Origin: Pezizomycotina sp. ARF18
Taxonomy: Eukaryota > Ascomycota
Direction of reading: 5' to 3'
Assembly: GCA_002224055.1 (NCBI GenBank)
Contig: AZLU01000012.1
Location: forward strand, 248,001-312,000
DNA length: 64,000 nt
In this document: piece by piece, positions 11,337 through 23,011 of the stretch
Layout: each line of letters starts with the position of its first letter
Numbering within the stretch: position 1 is the first letter of the stretch
Translations under genes and position numbers: made by a program
The notes under the pieces: model-generated
Told to the model about the DNA's origin: nothing
Databases searched by the model: none
What the model saw: only the letters and a program-made list of their open reading frames with translations

Positions 11337-12242
11337 TCACAAGGCTAAAAATCTCTTAAACCAGTTCGCAGCATTTTGGAACGCCATCTCCTTCGCCTGT
11401 GTAACACTCTTATTGCTGAGATCTCCTCTGATACTGAAACCATGCTCCGTCCCACTGTACAAAGCGATCTGGTATGTTGCGCCTTTGTTCTTAAGTATCT
11501 CTTCGCTTTTATGCCTCAGTTCCGTCGTAAAGATCGTATCCGTCTCCGCCGCGTTGATGAGCAATGGACTCTGAATCTTCTCTAGTTCGGATTCGATCAC
11601 CCACGAAGGGTGGTTCCAGACTCCCGCACGAACCGCCGAACTCGCCATAATAAAGCAGGCGTACTTGGCGCCAAGGCAAATACCGATAGTACGATCCGCT
11701 TAGGGAGTATTTGATTGGAAGCCCTCGAAGGCCTTGTCCAGGATCGGCTGCGTTTTTTCAAATGTATGTTTGCTGAGCCAGTCGGAGAGTTGCCAGCCCT
11801 CAGGTCGCTTGTCGGCTGGCGGGACGGGATCATCCTCCCATAAGTCCGGCATTGCGACAAAGAAGCCAGCTTCGGCAAAGAGTCGGCGACACTAATGAAC
11901 TCCCGATATTAGAGAAAACTATCGGGGTATAGCATAGAACACGAATCTGCCTCTAGAAAATTGGTCCATGATTCAGAGGAATGAGAGCACTTACAGCTGC
12001 GCATTGATAAATTTGTACCCTATAACATCGGGCAGGAAGAAAATAGCTTGGTCGGTGGATTTGCTAGCTGGATAGGTAATGTATGCCGGAACTAATCGAA
12101 CATTTAGTATTGCTATTGCTTTCAAGCAAAAATTTATATCGGAGTATTGCGCACCGCCGTTGAGCTCTGTAAACTCTCCTTTCGCCGTTCCTTCATGTTT
12201 AACACCGACCGTGCAACAGTCTCCGGGCGGATGAGAAGTCAT
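11337..12242 (-). CDS. Dienelactone hydrolase family protein, with premature stop
   Basis: Alpha/beta hydrolase of the dienelactone hydrolase family, whose members hydrolyse lactones or related esters in the cytosol. The ATG at 12242 gives MTSHPPGDCCTVGVKHEG (typical family N-terminus), then AYITYPA and AIFFLPDVIGYKFINAQ. A GTAAGT intron lies at about 11890-11995. The body continues FAEAGFFVAMPDLWEDDP, SDWLSKHTFEKTQPI, the nucleophile elbow GICLGAKY (catalytic Cys), the Asp segment NAAETDTIF and the His segment GTEHGFSIRG, ending WFKRFLAL at 11337. All three triad residues are present. Between LDKAFEGFQSNTP and the nucleophile strand there is an in-frame TAA near 11700. The phase across the intron also needs one base, so this copy may not be functional. 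The elbow differs from the classical GYCFGG form. Confidence 0.75.
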
Positions 12243-13280
12243 TGTTATCAATGATCGTAATTAATTGCGGGTCTTCGAAAATACGACGTGAAAGATCAAA
12301 TTGCGGGGGCTGTCTTTCAGTTTCCTGACCAATTGATATATGGTCGATGGTGTCATTGGTTATCAAGATGAGGGTCAAAGAAACATGATTAAGCTTAAAT
12401 ACTGACCCCGCACCTTACAGAAATTTCGAAGACCAACTCTATCGGTTAGAAATCTCGGATAACGCCATCCGAATCCTCATAAAGGATTGAGCGGGTGGCG
12501 GACGTGATCTTCTACCATCCACATTTGTAATACGATGCGGCTGCGCCGAGATTGATCCCGGCTCTTCTCCAGAGCGATTGATGTAATAAGCAGGGTTTGT
12601 GAGTAGAACATTTACGGGGAGAACAGACATGCGTGAATTTCTGCTCAAACCTCAGAGGTGTCTTCCGCATTCTTCCACGAGAGTATTTACGAGATTTCCG
12701 GACACCCAGCTGATCGATTATGATGTCTAATTCTCTATAACAAGTTGCATGACTACTACCTTATCTGTATAAAATCGCGTTTAATGCGGATAGACAAGAG
12801 AAAGAATGAACTAGACACCCAAGTTTATTTATTAGAGAACTATTCTATAAGGAGTGAATGAAGGTGGAAGGGAGAAGAAGCATACGACACCCCTCTTCTG
12901 ATCGGCATATTTAGCCTTTTTCTCTACGGATGCTCTACTAAAGGGCAGTGTGAGCTTCGTGGTGTCCAAAAAAAAATTTTTTTTCTGCGGGCTTAAGCTT
13001 AACTATACGCTGGATACCAGTATATAACCTTTCTCGACAAATATGATAAGCGCAACATGATACGTGAAGTTCTAAGCCTTTTTCGTCTCTTAGAACTACT
13101 GGAGGCAGTGTAACAGGGTTAACAGCGTTTGTTCTCATCAGTTGTTATACTCTGTCTAACGTTTCTTCTGTCGTGGTGTATATTGTAGGAAAAAACAGTA
13201 TCGTCTGCTATTATAATTACCAAGCTATATATAACACACTAAAAACAAATCTATCGCGATAAGTATCATATATCATCGAT
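12243..13280. other. Intergenic, no supported gene
   Basis: A minus-strand open stretch of about 70 codons (12439-12648) has no ATG and no recognisable domain. Nothing else stands out. Confidence 0.35.
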
Positions 13281-14852
13281 CTACATGTACTTAGCCCAAC
13301 TCCCTTCCCTGACAACAAATTCATTCCCCGTCATCAGTAGCCTCCCCGTCGAATCCTCCAACCCACTGATAAACAACGCCTTCGAGTTCAGCGCCAACCA
13401 AAACCCCTCCCTAAGCCCCATCTTCCTCATGCATTTAACCTCTCCCTCGCTCTCACCACGCTCGCTTCAAATTCCTCAATAGCATCGGGGCTATATTCGT
13501 GCATCAAGTGCAGCTCAACCTTAACAAGTCCTCACACTCCTAACCAACCCCACCGCACTTTCCAAATCGGCATGCATAACTATAGCAGTAAGCTGTCGAC
13601 ACGTTACTTCTCGACGAATACACTACGACCTTAGCGCTGTTCTGAATTGTTCATACCCCAATGACCCGCCACATAGTCGTAAGGCTCTCAGTGGAAAGTG
13701 TTCTTCTCGAAATGATATAGCGTTACTTTCAGCGATGTTAATACGCGTAGGAGCGTACTACGTTCTCCCAAAACGTGTCCACGGTTCTACTGCCCGTTCG
13801 GAGTTGTAGGGTTGTCGGGAAGACGGCTCAGCCGTTCTTTATAAGCGTACTCTAACACCGGGGACCCAGGGCGTTAACGAGATATTCGCAACGGATAAAG
13901 AGGTTGAAGTTAGGTAGTAGAATAGACCTCCGTTGACGGTTCCCACGCGTATCGAGGGTATTCGTGAAGGAAGATTCTTCCAGAAGGAGGAGTGCAGCTC
14001 CGGATCGTTCTTCCAGTTTTCTACTTTAAATTTTCCTTTTCCTCCGAGTAAGGGGAAATGCAACGGTGGGTGGTAATACGGAAGTACTGCCTCGCTGACG
14101 CTAAACTCGTCGAGGTGCCACAGGACGTCATCGAAGGGAACAACGCTGGTGCTGAGCTCAAGGTACCGCAGCTGCGGAGAACAGCGTATAACAGCCGCTA
14201 CGCCTCGGGAAATTTCGCGGATAGTCTGTGGCTATAATTATACGTGAACCTAGTCAAATTGGATAACCCGGAACCTTCAGCAAGAAATCCGCCATACTCT
14301 CCATCCTCATCTCCATCGATAAGTTCTTCATCGCGTGTACTTTAATCACAACGTCAGAGAATTCAACCGTGTGTTTGTCCTCCATCTTAACCCAACCTAT
14401 ATCCACTGCGATATGTCTGAGGTTTACTAGGTTTACGAAGAGATACCATAAATATTCTCTTGTAAAAGTCTTGAAAAAATCTTTATCGTTGATGTTCGCG
14501 AGGGCGGCGGTCCAGCGGGATTCGATACGAAGAATTGATGGGATTTTGAAGAAGCGATCGAAGGAATGTATTTTACAACCCATGGCGTGGCGGAGGCGCG
14601 TGAAGGTGGCGACATTACGTATATCGATTTTGAGTTCTTTGAAGAGGATGCAGTCGGAGATGGCGCGGAGGCAGGAGTTGACCTGGCGGAGGGATTTTAG
14701 ATAGTTGACGCCGAGCTGGATGTGTGAGACTAATTCTCTGAGGTCGTCAAGCTGTTAAATGCGGTGTTAATTCCGAAAATTCATGAGTCCGGCTATGTAC
14801 ATCAGCTTACCTGTAACGCTATCTCGTGCCACATTTCTGCTGGCAGCTCCAT
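13281..14852 (-). CDS. F-box-like protein
   Basis: The ATG at 14852 starts MELPAEMWHEIALQ, the conserved opening of fungal F-box motifs (LPxEhhxxI). A GTAAGC...CAG intron follows (14752-14810, phase 0). Exon 2 continues LDDLRELVSHIQLG, LKSLRQVNSCLRAISDCI and LFKELKIDI, the usual F-box end (VN+xhRxhs...LF+xhxh). The rest is a leucine-rich body (VNLRHIAVDIGW, IRCSPQLRYLELSTSVV, FDDVLWHLDEFSV) and a C-terminal segment typical of these proteins (FWLALNSKALFISGLE, then RLLMTGNEF and WAKYM) to the TAG at 13281-13283. Such proteins act as substrate receptors of SCF ubiquitin ligases; the target is unknown. The reading frame changes several times between 14254 and 13440. The start and intron are well supported, the 3' half less so. 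Confidence 0.65.
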
Positions 14853-17800
14853 TGATATTGATATCTTCTTCCACTTTCTTTTAATGTCTCTTCGTTTAGG
14901 GTTGATCAGACGCTACCACTTCACCTCAAAAGCTATAATATATACGTATAGACACAGAAGAGATCCGAAGACTTACTCGCCGCCGCCCTGCCGAAGTTTT
15001 ATAGGAATACTACTTTTCTATCAAATCAATAGTCACCGTGACTTAACCATGAAAAATCTAGTCGTCAAGCCAGATCGAGCTTTATACTTATATAAACTGA
15101 TCAAGGTGCTTAAATGCAGTGAAGATGACCTCGGAGTTGGAGCTCCGCGCCACCACGCACGGGATATTTGCGACCCCCTGTTTCCTACTAGGACGGCCGC
15201 GGGAGGTCATACCGCCCATTTGAACTTCCAAGTAACCAATTTATTTTTAAACTTGTTTTGGGGGTTTCAAAGCGTCTAAGCAAGTGGCTTAGATGGATGA
15301 CGCCGTGACCCGGAGGTTTTAGGACTGGGTCTCCGACATCAAATAGCTGTTAACATGTTAATAGTATAACGCAAAAAACTGTCTAAGCTAAGTCTAGGCT
15401 GAAATACATTTAATGTCTCTTTTATTGATACGGAAAAGCTTTTTTACTCGAGAACCTCGTGCTATAGATATGTCTCCGGCGGTGGCATGGCGTTGATCTT
15501 GTATGTGTTTGCTGTAATACGTAAATAAGGGCTTTTGATCGCTGATTTTTCATGTCTAGACGTCTTCGAACAAAAAATAAATAAATAAATAAATAACGCG
15601 CAATCTTGATTATTTCAGTCACAAATATGAGAGGACGAGAAAAATGCGGAACGTGTACCTGCGCCAATAAAAGCTTCAAGATCGAGGCTTCTTCAAGTTG
15701 CGGCGGGTAATAAAGCCGTTGGAAAACAAAGGCGCTTCGAAATGTACCTTCTTTAAATCATGGTTTAATCGAAATAAATCAATGACGCAGGTCCTAGTCA
15801 TAGTCGCTTTTTTTTTTCTTTTTTTTCTTTTTTTGTTAATCCCAATTTTTCTTATCTAAGCATTTCATTCAACCATAGCCTGACGGAGCTCAAGCTATAG
15901 AACTCGGCGGGTACCTGAATATAAGGCTCCAACGGCCAGGCACCCGTGGGCGTAACGAGGCCTCGAGGCTCGGCTGCCTTGTTCCTCCTTAGTCACTTGA
16001 TCACAATATAACAGGATTGACGTGGGGGCATAGATTTAGGGGACTATAACGAAAAGGCTGGTCTTTTGATATTAGCCCAAATGCCTTGCAAGCTGACAGA
16101 TTAAGCCTTTTTATTATCTTCTTAGCCGGTGATGAACCTAAGCTCCCAAGCCTTGCTTTGATTATTTTGCTAATATCGTTGTTGCAATATTTCGATAATA
16201 CAGCCGCTACACCCCCTTAGCTACCGTTAACGCGCGGCTGAATAAAGAAAAACCAGCGGCGCAGCAGTACGGAACTTATATGACTTATAAGCTGTAACGA
16301 GATGTATTCGAAATATTAGAAATCATCTATCGTTTCTAGGCGCTTCTAAGCTAAGTCGCGTCGCGATAGGAAAACGACTCAGAGCCTCAAGCCTATAAGA
16401 GAGGCTTAAGAGCCGCATGGACTCCTTGCTGTTAATTACCAGCTAAATTATTGGCTGGAAAACGCCAACGGCTGTGTATGCTTTGTTGTTTTGAAACACG
16501 TTATAACAACAGGTCATTAGAACATCTATCGAAATAAACAAACCAAACAAAGGCGCAATTATTAACCATTATTTGTCAAGCGGAATGTTCACAGCCTTGT
16601 TTCTATAGTCTGAAGCAACGTCCCCTTCTAAATTTTACCAGGTATCAGCCTAATCTAGCCGAAGAGGTTGGTTCCTGAAATTTTGCTAGGCATTCTTACC
16701 ATCCTTTCATTCCTCACGGCGCATCCCGCAGAACGTCTATAGCTCTAACGTAGAAAGGAATCTTTTGATCCGGACACTCAAAGTGCGACCACCGCGGGGA
16801 AGGTAGTTCGAAATTGAGCTCCTGAGCTCCTATTGCTTTCGCGAAATGAAAGTTACTCATATATATTGCATCTATTGCAATACTCGGCCGCGATGACGGA
16901 CGAGGTGTGAAAATCGTCCGAAAAGCTCGACCAGATTACTAAACCGGAAAGCTTACGTCAATGAAGTGTTTTGTAACTATGACTTTTTACCAGTCCCAAG
17001 GGTAGGCCTGGTATTCGCTAACCGTTGTGATCCCAGCATTGGCAACGTATTTATTTTTAACAGGTCGAAAAATGAAGGACATTAAAACACAAACCCCCGG
17101 ATTTCTCGCTGTTCAAATATCAAAGCCATCCGAGCAACATACCTTAGAGGTTCCATGTGTTATATAACCCAAAATATCAACAAACAATAGCATTCTCATC
17201 CCGAGCAAGGGAGGCTGGGAGTATATTCCAGTTGGAAAATTGTCTAACTTCGATCGTTAACAGATGCTTGGGACATCGACTATGGCCAAAGCCGGTACTG
17301 ATTTGCTCCAGTTGCTCGCCCGCACAAGGCTAATTTATCCTCTCTTCCCTTCTTCCCTTAACAAATATGATCATTCTGATAAGAAGGGATCGCTAATTTT
17401 TTGCTCGTGCCAAGGGGCCGCCTTCACACACTAAAACTCACACAGCCACCCAAAAATAGGGCTAAAAAAGCATGGGCCCCGAAATACCCTGAAACAACAA
17501 TCCCTAATAAGCATTCTGTTGATATCGTAACAACCCGCCGGGAAAGGAATGACAAGTGGAAGAAAAATTTCAAGTTATTCTGCCAGAATTCGGTACATGC
17601 TTCAAAAAAACTATATATCTGCTTTTTGCTTGGATATTCCGGGCCTTTTCTTTTTTATCCCTGACGTTTTACAAGGCTAAATCCACGACATCCGAACGCA
17701 CCCGAATGCCATGATCGCTGTTCCTTTTTACTTTTTATACTGAGATTTTCCTATTCCATGGGGCCAGAGATATATTAGTCTGTTAGAGCCCCCTCCGGTG

Positions 17801-18083
17801 ATTCATGATTCATCCAAAGTGCACAGATCAGATCAGCGGGAATGATCATACAATACAAAACATAACACTATTCAGAGCTTTATAAGGGCCATATCAGCTG
17901 CGTCTAGACGCCTTAATCGATTTTTACCGTCCTTACCCTTTCCTTGAACCTCGAAGGTCATCGAAATAACGATCCGCAAGCCTGGATCCACATCTCCATA
18001 GACTACAGCGATCTGGTATTCTCTAAACAATAGATCATAGGTACAAATATATTTACAACACGTCACAAACGATCGTATCCCCA
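14853..18083. other. Long intergenic region
   Basis: About 3.2 kb of AT-leaning DNA with an AAAT microsatellite (15572-15596) and a T-rich tract near 15811-15835. Open stretches are short and show no domain. I see no element ends or gene. Confidence 0.45.
15572..15596. repeat. AAAT tetranucleotide microsatellite
   Basis: Five to six AAAT/AATA units. Confidence 0.9.
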
Positions 18084-18987
18084 ATGGCGAAGACACAACT
18101 CCAACCACCCTCACGGCCAACGAAACCGTATGTCTCCTGTTGGATTCCCTCGATTAGTGTACTAGATAGATCGTCCAGTTTCTTTTGAAGCCGCGCAAAG
18201 CACCGAAGCCCGAGGAGTCGGCACCACGATACATTGCCCCGGCCGAGTATCCTACCCTTGAATCTCCTTCCCGGTCCCGAAACTCATCAATCTCCACCGT
18301 TATCGCCCGACCGGCGGAGAAATCCAGTCTATCGAGACGAATTAGCACCAAGCTCCAACACGGTCTCCAAAAAACCAAGCGTATCCTATTGTGCGGTGCG
18401 CACCATCACCACGAACCGCTCCCCGACGACGACGACGAGAAGCCTCGTTTTAGAAGCGAAAAGATATCGACCAGGCGTATCTCGAACCCCATCTCACCGC
18501 CACCAGAATACCGCTTTCAGGCCACCTTTCAGAGGTCAGCCTTGCGCCGTCGTACCAGTCCACCCGTACCGGCGCGCGCCAGTGGCTTAACGGACCGAGC
18601 CGGCATACATGGATGGGCTTCTTAAACGAAACCGTCTTCGAGACTCCGGACCAACAGGAAAAAGGACGTAGTAAATCGATAGACTCCGACGCCATGTCGC
18701 TTCCAGAAGCAGGAACGGAATACCAATTCGAAGACAACTATGGCGATGTCAAGGTTCATTTGCTCGCTAGCAGATTTTCTGCTACGACAATATCGACTGA
18801 AGTTGAGTGCCCGCTAAGCAAGCACGTTTCGTGGCCGATGTATAAGGGGAAGGAGGAGGATGGCGAGGCGGTGTGGATTATGACCGGCATACGGGATAAG
18901 CAGGAGTTGCAGAGGCGGCTGGCGGAATATTTCGACGACAGGATGGAAGATTTCGTTACCCCTTGCGAGACTTATGGTTATATTTAA
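18084..18987 (+). CDS. Unknown Ser/Arg-rich protein
   Basis: I do not recognise the family. The C-terminal part is clear from about 18550: QWLNGPSRHTWMGFLNET, then a charged region, GTEYQFEDNYGDVKVHL, LSKHVSWPMYKGKEEDG and IRDKQELQRRLAEYFDD, ending ETYGYI with TAA at 18985-18987. Upstream is a basic, Ser/Pro-rich region (PAEYPTLESPSRSRNSS, SSLSRRISTKLQHGLQ, a HHHH run and an acidic DDDDEKP patch) in another frame, so one shift lies near 18540-18590. The proposed start (18084, MAKTQLQPPSRPTK) is followed by a GTATGT donor at about 18130 and an acceptor near 18187. This first exon is tentative because the phase does not match without another correction. No signal peptide or membrane helix is visible. 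An intracellular regulatory or scaffold protein would fit, but this is a guess. Confidence 0.5.
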
Positions 18988-20093
18988 GGGTCGAAATTTG
19001 GTTTTATGTTTTGAAAGGTACCTGATATATTGATACCAATCTTTTTTCTGGAAGCTTGATGTTTCTAGGATGACTTTACGCCATCATGACTAGATCATGT
19101 TAACTGCTTCTCTCTATATCTTATTCTTCTCTTCTACTTCATTGTATTATTATCTTGCATAGCTTGCAGGCGGAATATCTTCGCATGCTTCACCGTTATC
19201 TCTTTTCTCTATTCGAAGCCTTTTTTATTACTATTATTGATTCTTCAGTGGCATTTTCAGGAGACTTTTTAGCGGGCGATTTTCTTTTAATCAACCTTTT
19301 TCTCATTCTAGCGGTGCGCATACCTATCATGTCGTTTCTTATATCATTTTTTGTAAAATATATTCATATATCTTGATTTGATTCTATTGAGTCTCACTTC
19401 GTTTTCCATTCTCCGTGATCGTACGCATAATATCCTAATATCGTATTGGAATATATTACTGCCCGATGGAATCTTAATATTTAACGTCCATGTCTATCGA
19501 TCGAGGATCCACAATCGTAAGTATATACTTTGTTATCGCCAATAAAAGCGGCGGCTATGAGCTTGAGAGTTTCTATCTTCTTCGGATCGTGTTCTCACAC
19601 TATCGTGATGGGGACTCGGGGCAATTTCAACATCGCCTTACTCATACCTTATCAGTGGACGGTAAAATTATGCGTTCTAGGGCTGAGAGGCCGAGAAAGG
19701 ACATTTTCCAGACGCGATATTCGCATGGATAGGAAATCCGATCACGAAGAATGGGCTGACGATGAAGCAAATATCAATAGCTGGAGGGGCTTGCGCGCGT
19801 ACGGACACGATGTAGCTTGCTCAAGCAGCCTCGTATCACTAACTCTCGTTCAAGCATACCTCACAGGTTCCATGACTCGTCAACTATCTATAGTCAAACC
19901 ACCTATCTGTTGCTACCTATCTTGCGAGTTTATAACAGTATAGCTCTAGAAACAGCATAAATACCCAAGTGTGCGACCTTTTTTTCTCTTTTGGCTTTAT
20001 ACAAATACCACACCTACTTCCTCTTAAGATAAAACTCTCGCTTACCATCTCAGAGCGCGCGAAAAGCTTCTATTTTCTGAAGACATCACTCCG
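18988..20093. other. Intergenic, no supported gene
   Basis: An open stretch at 19557-19943 has no recognisable domain and I do not call it. T-rich, promoter-like sequence precedes the gene at 20094. Confidence 0.35.
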
Positions 20094-20563
20094 ATGCTTG
20101 CTCTCGTTTCTCTCCTCCTCATTACCGGTAAGCATAAATTAATATTCTTTCCGAAAGCTCCCAGTTAATGAACTTCCCCTCGCAGCCGTTTTCGCCAGTC
20201 CGGTAAAGCGCGACGGCCAAGTAACCTGCAGTCCTTCCGGCAAAATGATCCCCATCGACGATTACAACGCCGCCCTCGCCGCCGTCAAAGCGATGGACCC
20301 TGTATCGTTTCTACCCACTGCGGTCTTGACGATGAAGGCGCCACGCCGGTGTACGATTACGCCAAAGCGGAGCTTGTTTAGTTCGCACCGAATTATCTCC
20401 GGGCGCACACCCGAACGCAGACTGCAAGATGCCGGGAGACGTCGCGGCAAAGATGGAGGACATCAGAAACGCATGCTTCACAAGCGACGTAAGCGGTACC
20501 ACGGACGTAATTGAAGGGAGGTGGCAGGGTGACGATGGAGGGGTTTCGCTGGTTAAAGTTTGA
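20094..20563 (+). CDS. Small secreted Cys-containing protein (effector-like)
   Basis: The first exon (20094-20127) encodes a signal peptide start (MLALVSLLLIT). A GTAAGC...CGCAG intron (20128-20185) splits an Ala codon, and exon 2 continues AVFASPVKRDGQVTCSPS. The KR pair suggests a Kex2-type pro-peptide cut just after the signal peptide. The mature part runs MIPIDDYNAALAAVKAMDP, then after a C-run slip at 20298-20300 CIVSTHCGLDDEGATP and VYDYAKAELV. A final frame gives HPNADCKMPGDVAAKMED, IRNACFTSDVSGTTDV and a GRWQGDDGGVSLVKV end to the TGA at 20561-20563. About 140 residues with five mature-region Cys. A TAG follows AELV in the middle frame and is not explained by a simple homopolymer slip. 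Role unknown; small size, secretion and Cys content are effector-like. Confidence 0.6.
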
Positions 20564-21532
20564 TTTTTAAGTGAAAGTTGTAATTCGTTGTTATTTAGTT
20601 CTACATTCCCTAGCTTTAGCTGTGGAGTTTGTTGGTTTCTTTACGGCGAAATGCAAGAGCAATGTTACCCAATCTTCCTCTACCTGTTATCCTTTATTTA
20701 GTATGAGAGTTTTTGCAGCGAGCATTTTCGGGTTCAACATTCGGTGTGCGCGTGCCTGTTGCGTGATGGTCCGGGACCGTCATAATAGAAACCTGATCGC
20801 TTCTCTGATACCCTATTAGCGAGTCTCATCCGGAATTCGGCGAGGAAGATGGCTCCACGGACTACAAATGTGAATTCCAGAATTCTGAGGCCCCGCTCGG
20901 ACTTCAGTAAAACAAATAGCTCCACAGAGACCGCAATCTTGATAAAAAAGGGTTTCAAGAGCTAACTTTCAAGCATCAGGGATTCTTGTGATTAGGGGTA
21001 AGGCGTATCTTTAACTACCGAAGCTAGCGATAACTTTTATCCGAAAGCGACCGTCAATATCGCCGTCACAGCCTGCGATCACCGCTGTCGAGCATCGAGA
21101 ATTTGCAGGATTAGTCCGGTCAAGATCAGGCCACCCCACCAAATCCCGGTTTTCCGCGCCGGGAAGCCAGAGCTCCGGCCGGGAAGATTTTGGCGATTCG
21201 CGAACTTAAACTTCCCTTTGACGTCAACAAACCTGACACTAGTAGTTTAGTAAACGAAGGAAACTTTATGATACCGATTTGGTGCCTGGCTATATCCCAG
21301 TTAGCCTGCATATCAAGATCTTTACTTCCCTACCCAGTATTAGATGGATCAACTATATCTGCATGGTCTCGTAGCGCTCGGCAAAACCCTGTAAAGTTCA
21401 AGTTTTGTCGCGAAGTCCTTCCTCAAGTTCTCAAAGAGTGTGGCAAGTTAACATGGGGAAATTGTTCTTTTTAATGATGGCTATCTATATATCACTATTT
21501 TTCATAATTAGATTGCGCTATGCAAATCGAGC

Positions 21533-21557
21533 TTTTTTTAAAAAAAAAAAAAAAAAA
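21533..21557. repeat. T7-A18 tract
   Basis: Contiguous T run followed by an A run. Confidence 0.85.
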
Positions 21558-21618
21558 TATCCGTGATGTACGTACGGTCAGCTGGGGAACCTGCTTGCTT
21601 TGGCGAAGATCCATGAGG

Positions 21619-21626
21619 TATAAATA
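21619..21626 (+). promoter_or_regulatory. TATA box of the small secreted protein gene
   Basis: TATAAATA about 160 bp upstream of the ATG at 21787, with pyrimidine-rich sequence between. Spacing fits fungal promoters. Confidence 0.4.
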
Positions 21627-21786
21627 TAGGACGAGTAGTTCGTCACCGCCATATTCGACTTCAAAAGCCCTTCAATAACACACTCGTAATCTTAGCTCCT
21701 TCAAATTGTCCCTTTCCCATGGCAAACTTATCACGTCCTTGTAACCACCCAAGACCATCTCTGATAAAATCTCCAAATACCACACG

Positions 21787-22066
21787 ATGAAACCATCCAC
21801 GCTCCTCGCACTCCTATCCTCCCTTTCCTCGCCTCCGCCTCCATCGTACTCATATCCGGCGACGATGCATCCGCGGTCGCTGAAATCCTACAGCACGAAC
21901 TCAAGTCGACAAAAACGACGCGCTGGTTCCGGCAGCTTCGCTAAAGAAGCAATCCGGTAACGGTCGCGGCGGTATCAGGCGGATGTGCGGGGACCCAGGC
22001 GACCCCGGCTGCTGCGAATACTGCGGGTATTTGGCGAGCAGTAGAAAGATCTGCCTCGTTAACTGA
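21787..22066 (+). CDS. Small secreted Cys-rich protein (effector-like)
   Basis: Begins MKPSTLLALLSS. After a slip in a C/T-rich run it continues FLASASIVLISGDDAS, giving a signal peptide and an Ala/Asp-rich stretch (AVAEILQHELKSTK). One base is missing in the A run at 21911-21915, after which the frame reads NDALVPAASLKKQSGN and a compact Cys-rich end (MCGDPGDPGCCEYCGY, then RKICLVN) to the TGA at 22064-22066. The product would be about 90 residues with five Cys in the last 27. No introns. Size, secretion and terminal Cys knot-like spacing fit candidate effectors of plant-associated fungi; no homologue is recognised. Both frame breaks sit at short homopolymers, favouring an intact gene in reality. 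Confidence 0.6.
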
Positions 22067-22601
22067 GCAGGGTGGGGTTTTTTTACGATGTATTTTGGGC
22101 TTCAACCCCTGATAAAAGAAAAGTTTCACTGTGGAGGGAAGGCTTGTGTTTATCTTGGATACTATGGGTTTTTCTTCTCTGATACAAGTTAACGTGTAAC
22201 TCTGTCCCAAGTAGCTTATGTATTTAATAAATTTATCGATATAGTTTCGTTTCCAGGTGCTCCCAAGGCATTTGTAAAGTATCATTTTTTTTTGGACTTT
22301 TTTAAGTCGTTGGTCACAATGATGACCACCAACAAGGCTCTACGTTGGCCATTGGTATGATATGTCGCGTGTAAGTAACACCTTCATATTCGGGCTCCCG
22401 TGCGAAACAAATAGAACCTCGATCGAGGAAAGATCTTATGTAGAGATATCTTGGATATAAATCTGGAGACAATTCTCCCTCTTTGGATTCACGTCAGAGA
22501 GTAGACAGATACATATATCATTCGAGTTCATTTCCAAGTATAATCTACGCCAACACTTGCGCCCCCAATTTCATTCCCCTTCCCCTTCCTCTCACGCTTC
22601 T
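22067..22601. other. Intergenic between convergent genes
   Basis: Separates a plus-strand and a minus-strand gene end. Nothing recognisable. Confidence 0.4.
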
Positions 22602-23011
22602 TCACTCCTCATTCTCCTCATCCGTTAAAAACCTAAAATACGTAATCCTATTCCCATCCAAATCCTCGACATTAAACTGCCGATACCCCACTCCTTATCC
22701 CAATCTCATCAAGAATCTCCACTTTCCCTTTTCCTTCAACTCCTCATAAAACTCCTCCAATCTCTCGTTCATGGCTATCATACACCACCCCGGCTGTAAC
22801 TTCGTGGTGTTTTTGGGTGCCGATTGTTCGAAGAGGTAGATGTTTGCCGCCGCTTTATCTCCGATGAAGACGGAGACCATGGTGTCGTGGAGGATGTTTT
22901 GAAGTGTAGGTTTTCGGAGTAGAACTTTGCGGTGGCAGCGGGGGAGGAGCAGGGGAGGCAGGGGATTATTTTCCAGGCGGTGGTTGCGGCGTGGGGTTTA
23001 GTGGTGGCCAT
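22602..23011 (-). CDS. VOC (glyoxalase/bleomycin-resistance fold) protein, broken
   Basis: Vicinal-oxygen-chelate superfamily single-domain protein. The ATG at 23011 gives KIIPCLPCSSPAATAKFY, the typical beta strand plus helix where members read shxPhLPVxDxxxAxxFY. After a frame change come HDTMVSVFIGDKAAANIY and LFEQSAPKN (second and third strands), a helix (MNERLEEFYEELKEKG), and the closing motif GYRQFNVEDLDGNRIT with YFRF. The Glu in FNVED is the usual metal-ligand position. Length (about 136 codons) fits the family. Between the helix and the last strands there is an in-frame TAA (22695-22697), so besides one frameshift this copy carries a nonsense codon. Substrate cannot be told; fungal members are often annotated as bleomycin-resistance-like without tested function. 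Confidence 0.7.

Larger units (their letters stand above)
20564..21786. other. Intergenic between two secreted-protein genes
   Basis: Contains a T7A18 tract at 21533-21557 and the TATA box of the next gene. No gene seen. Confidence 0.4.

Noticed and set aside
19557-19943. 128-codon plus-strand open stretch from an ATG
   Set aside because: No domain, no splice signals, no support from context.
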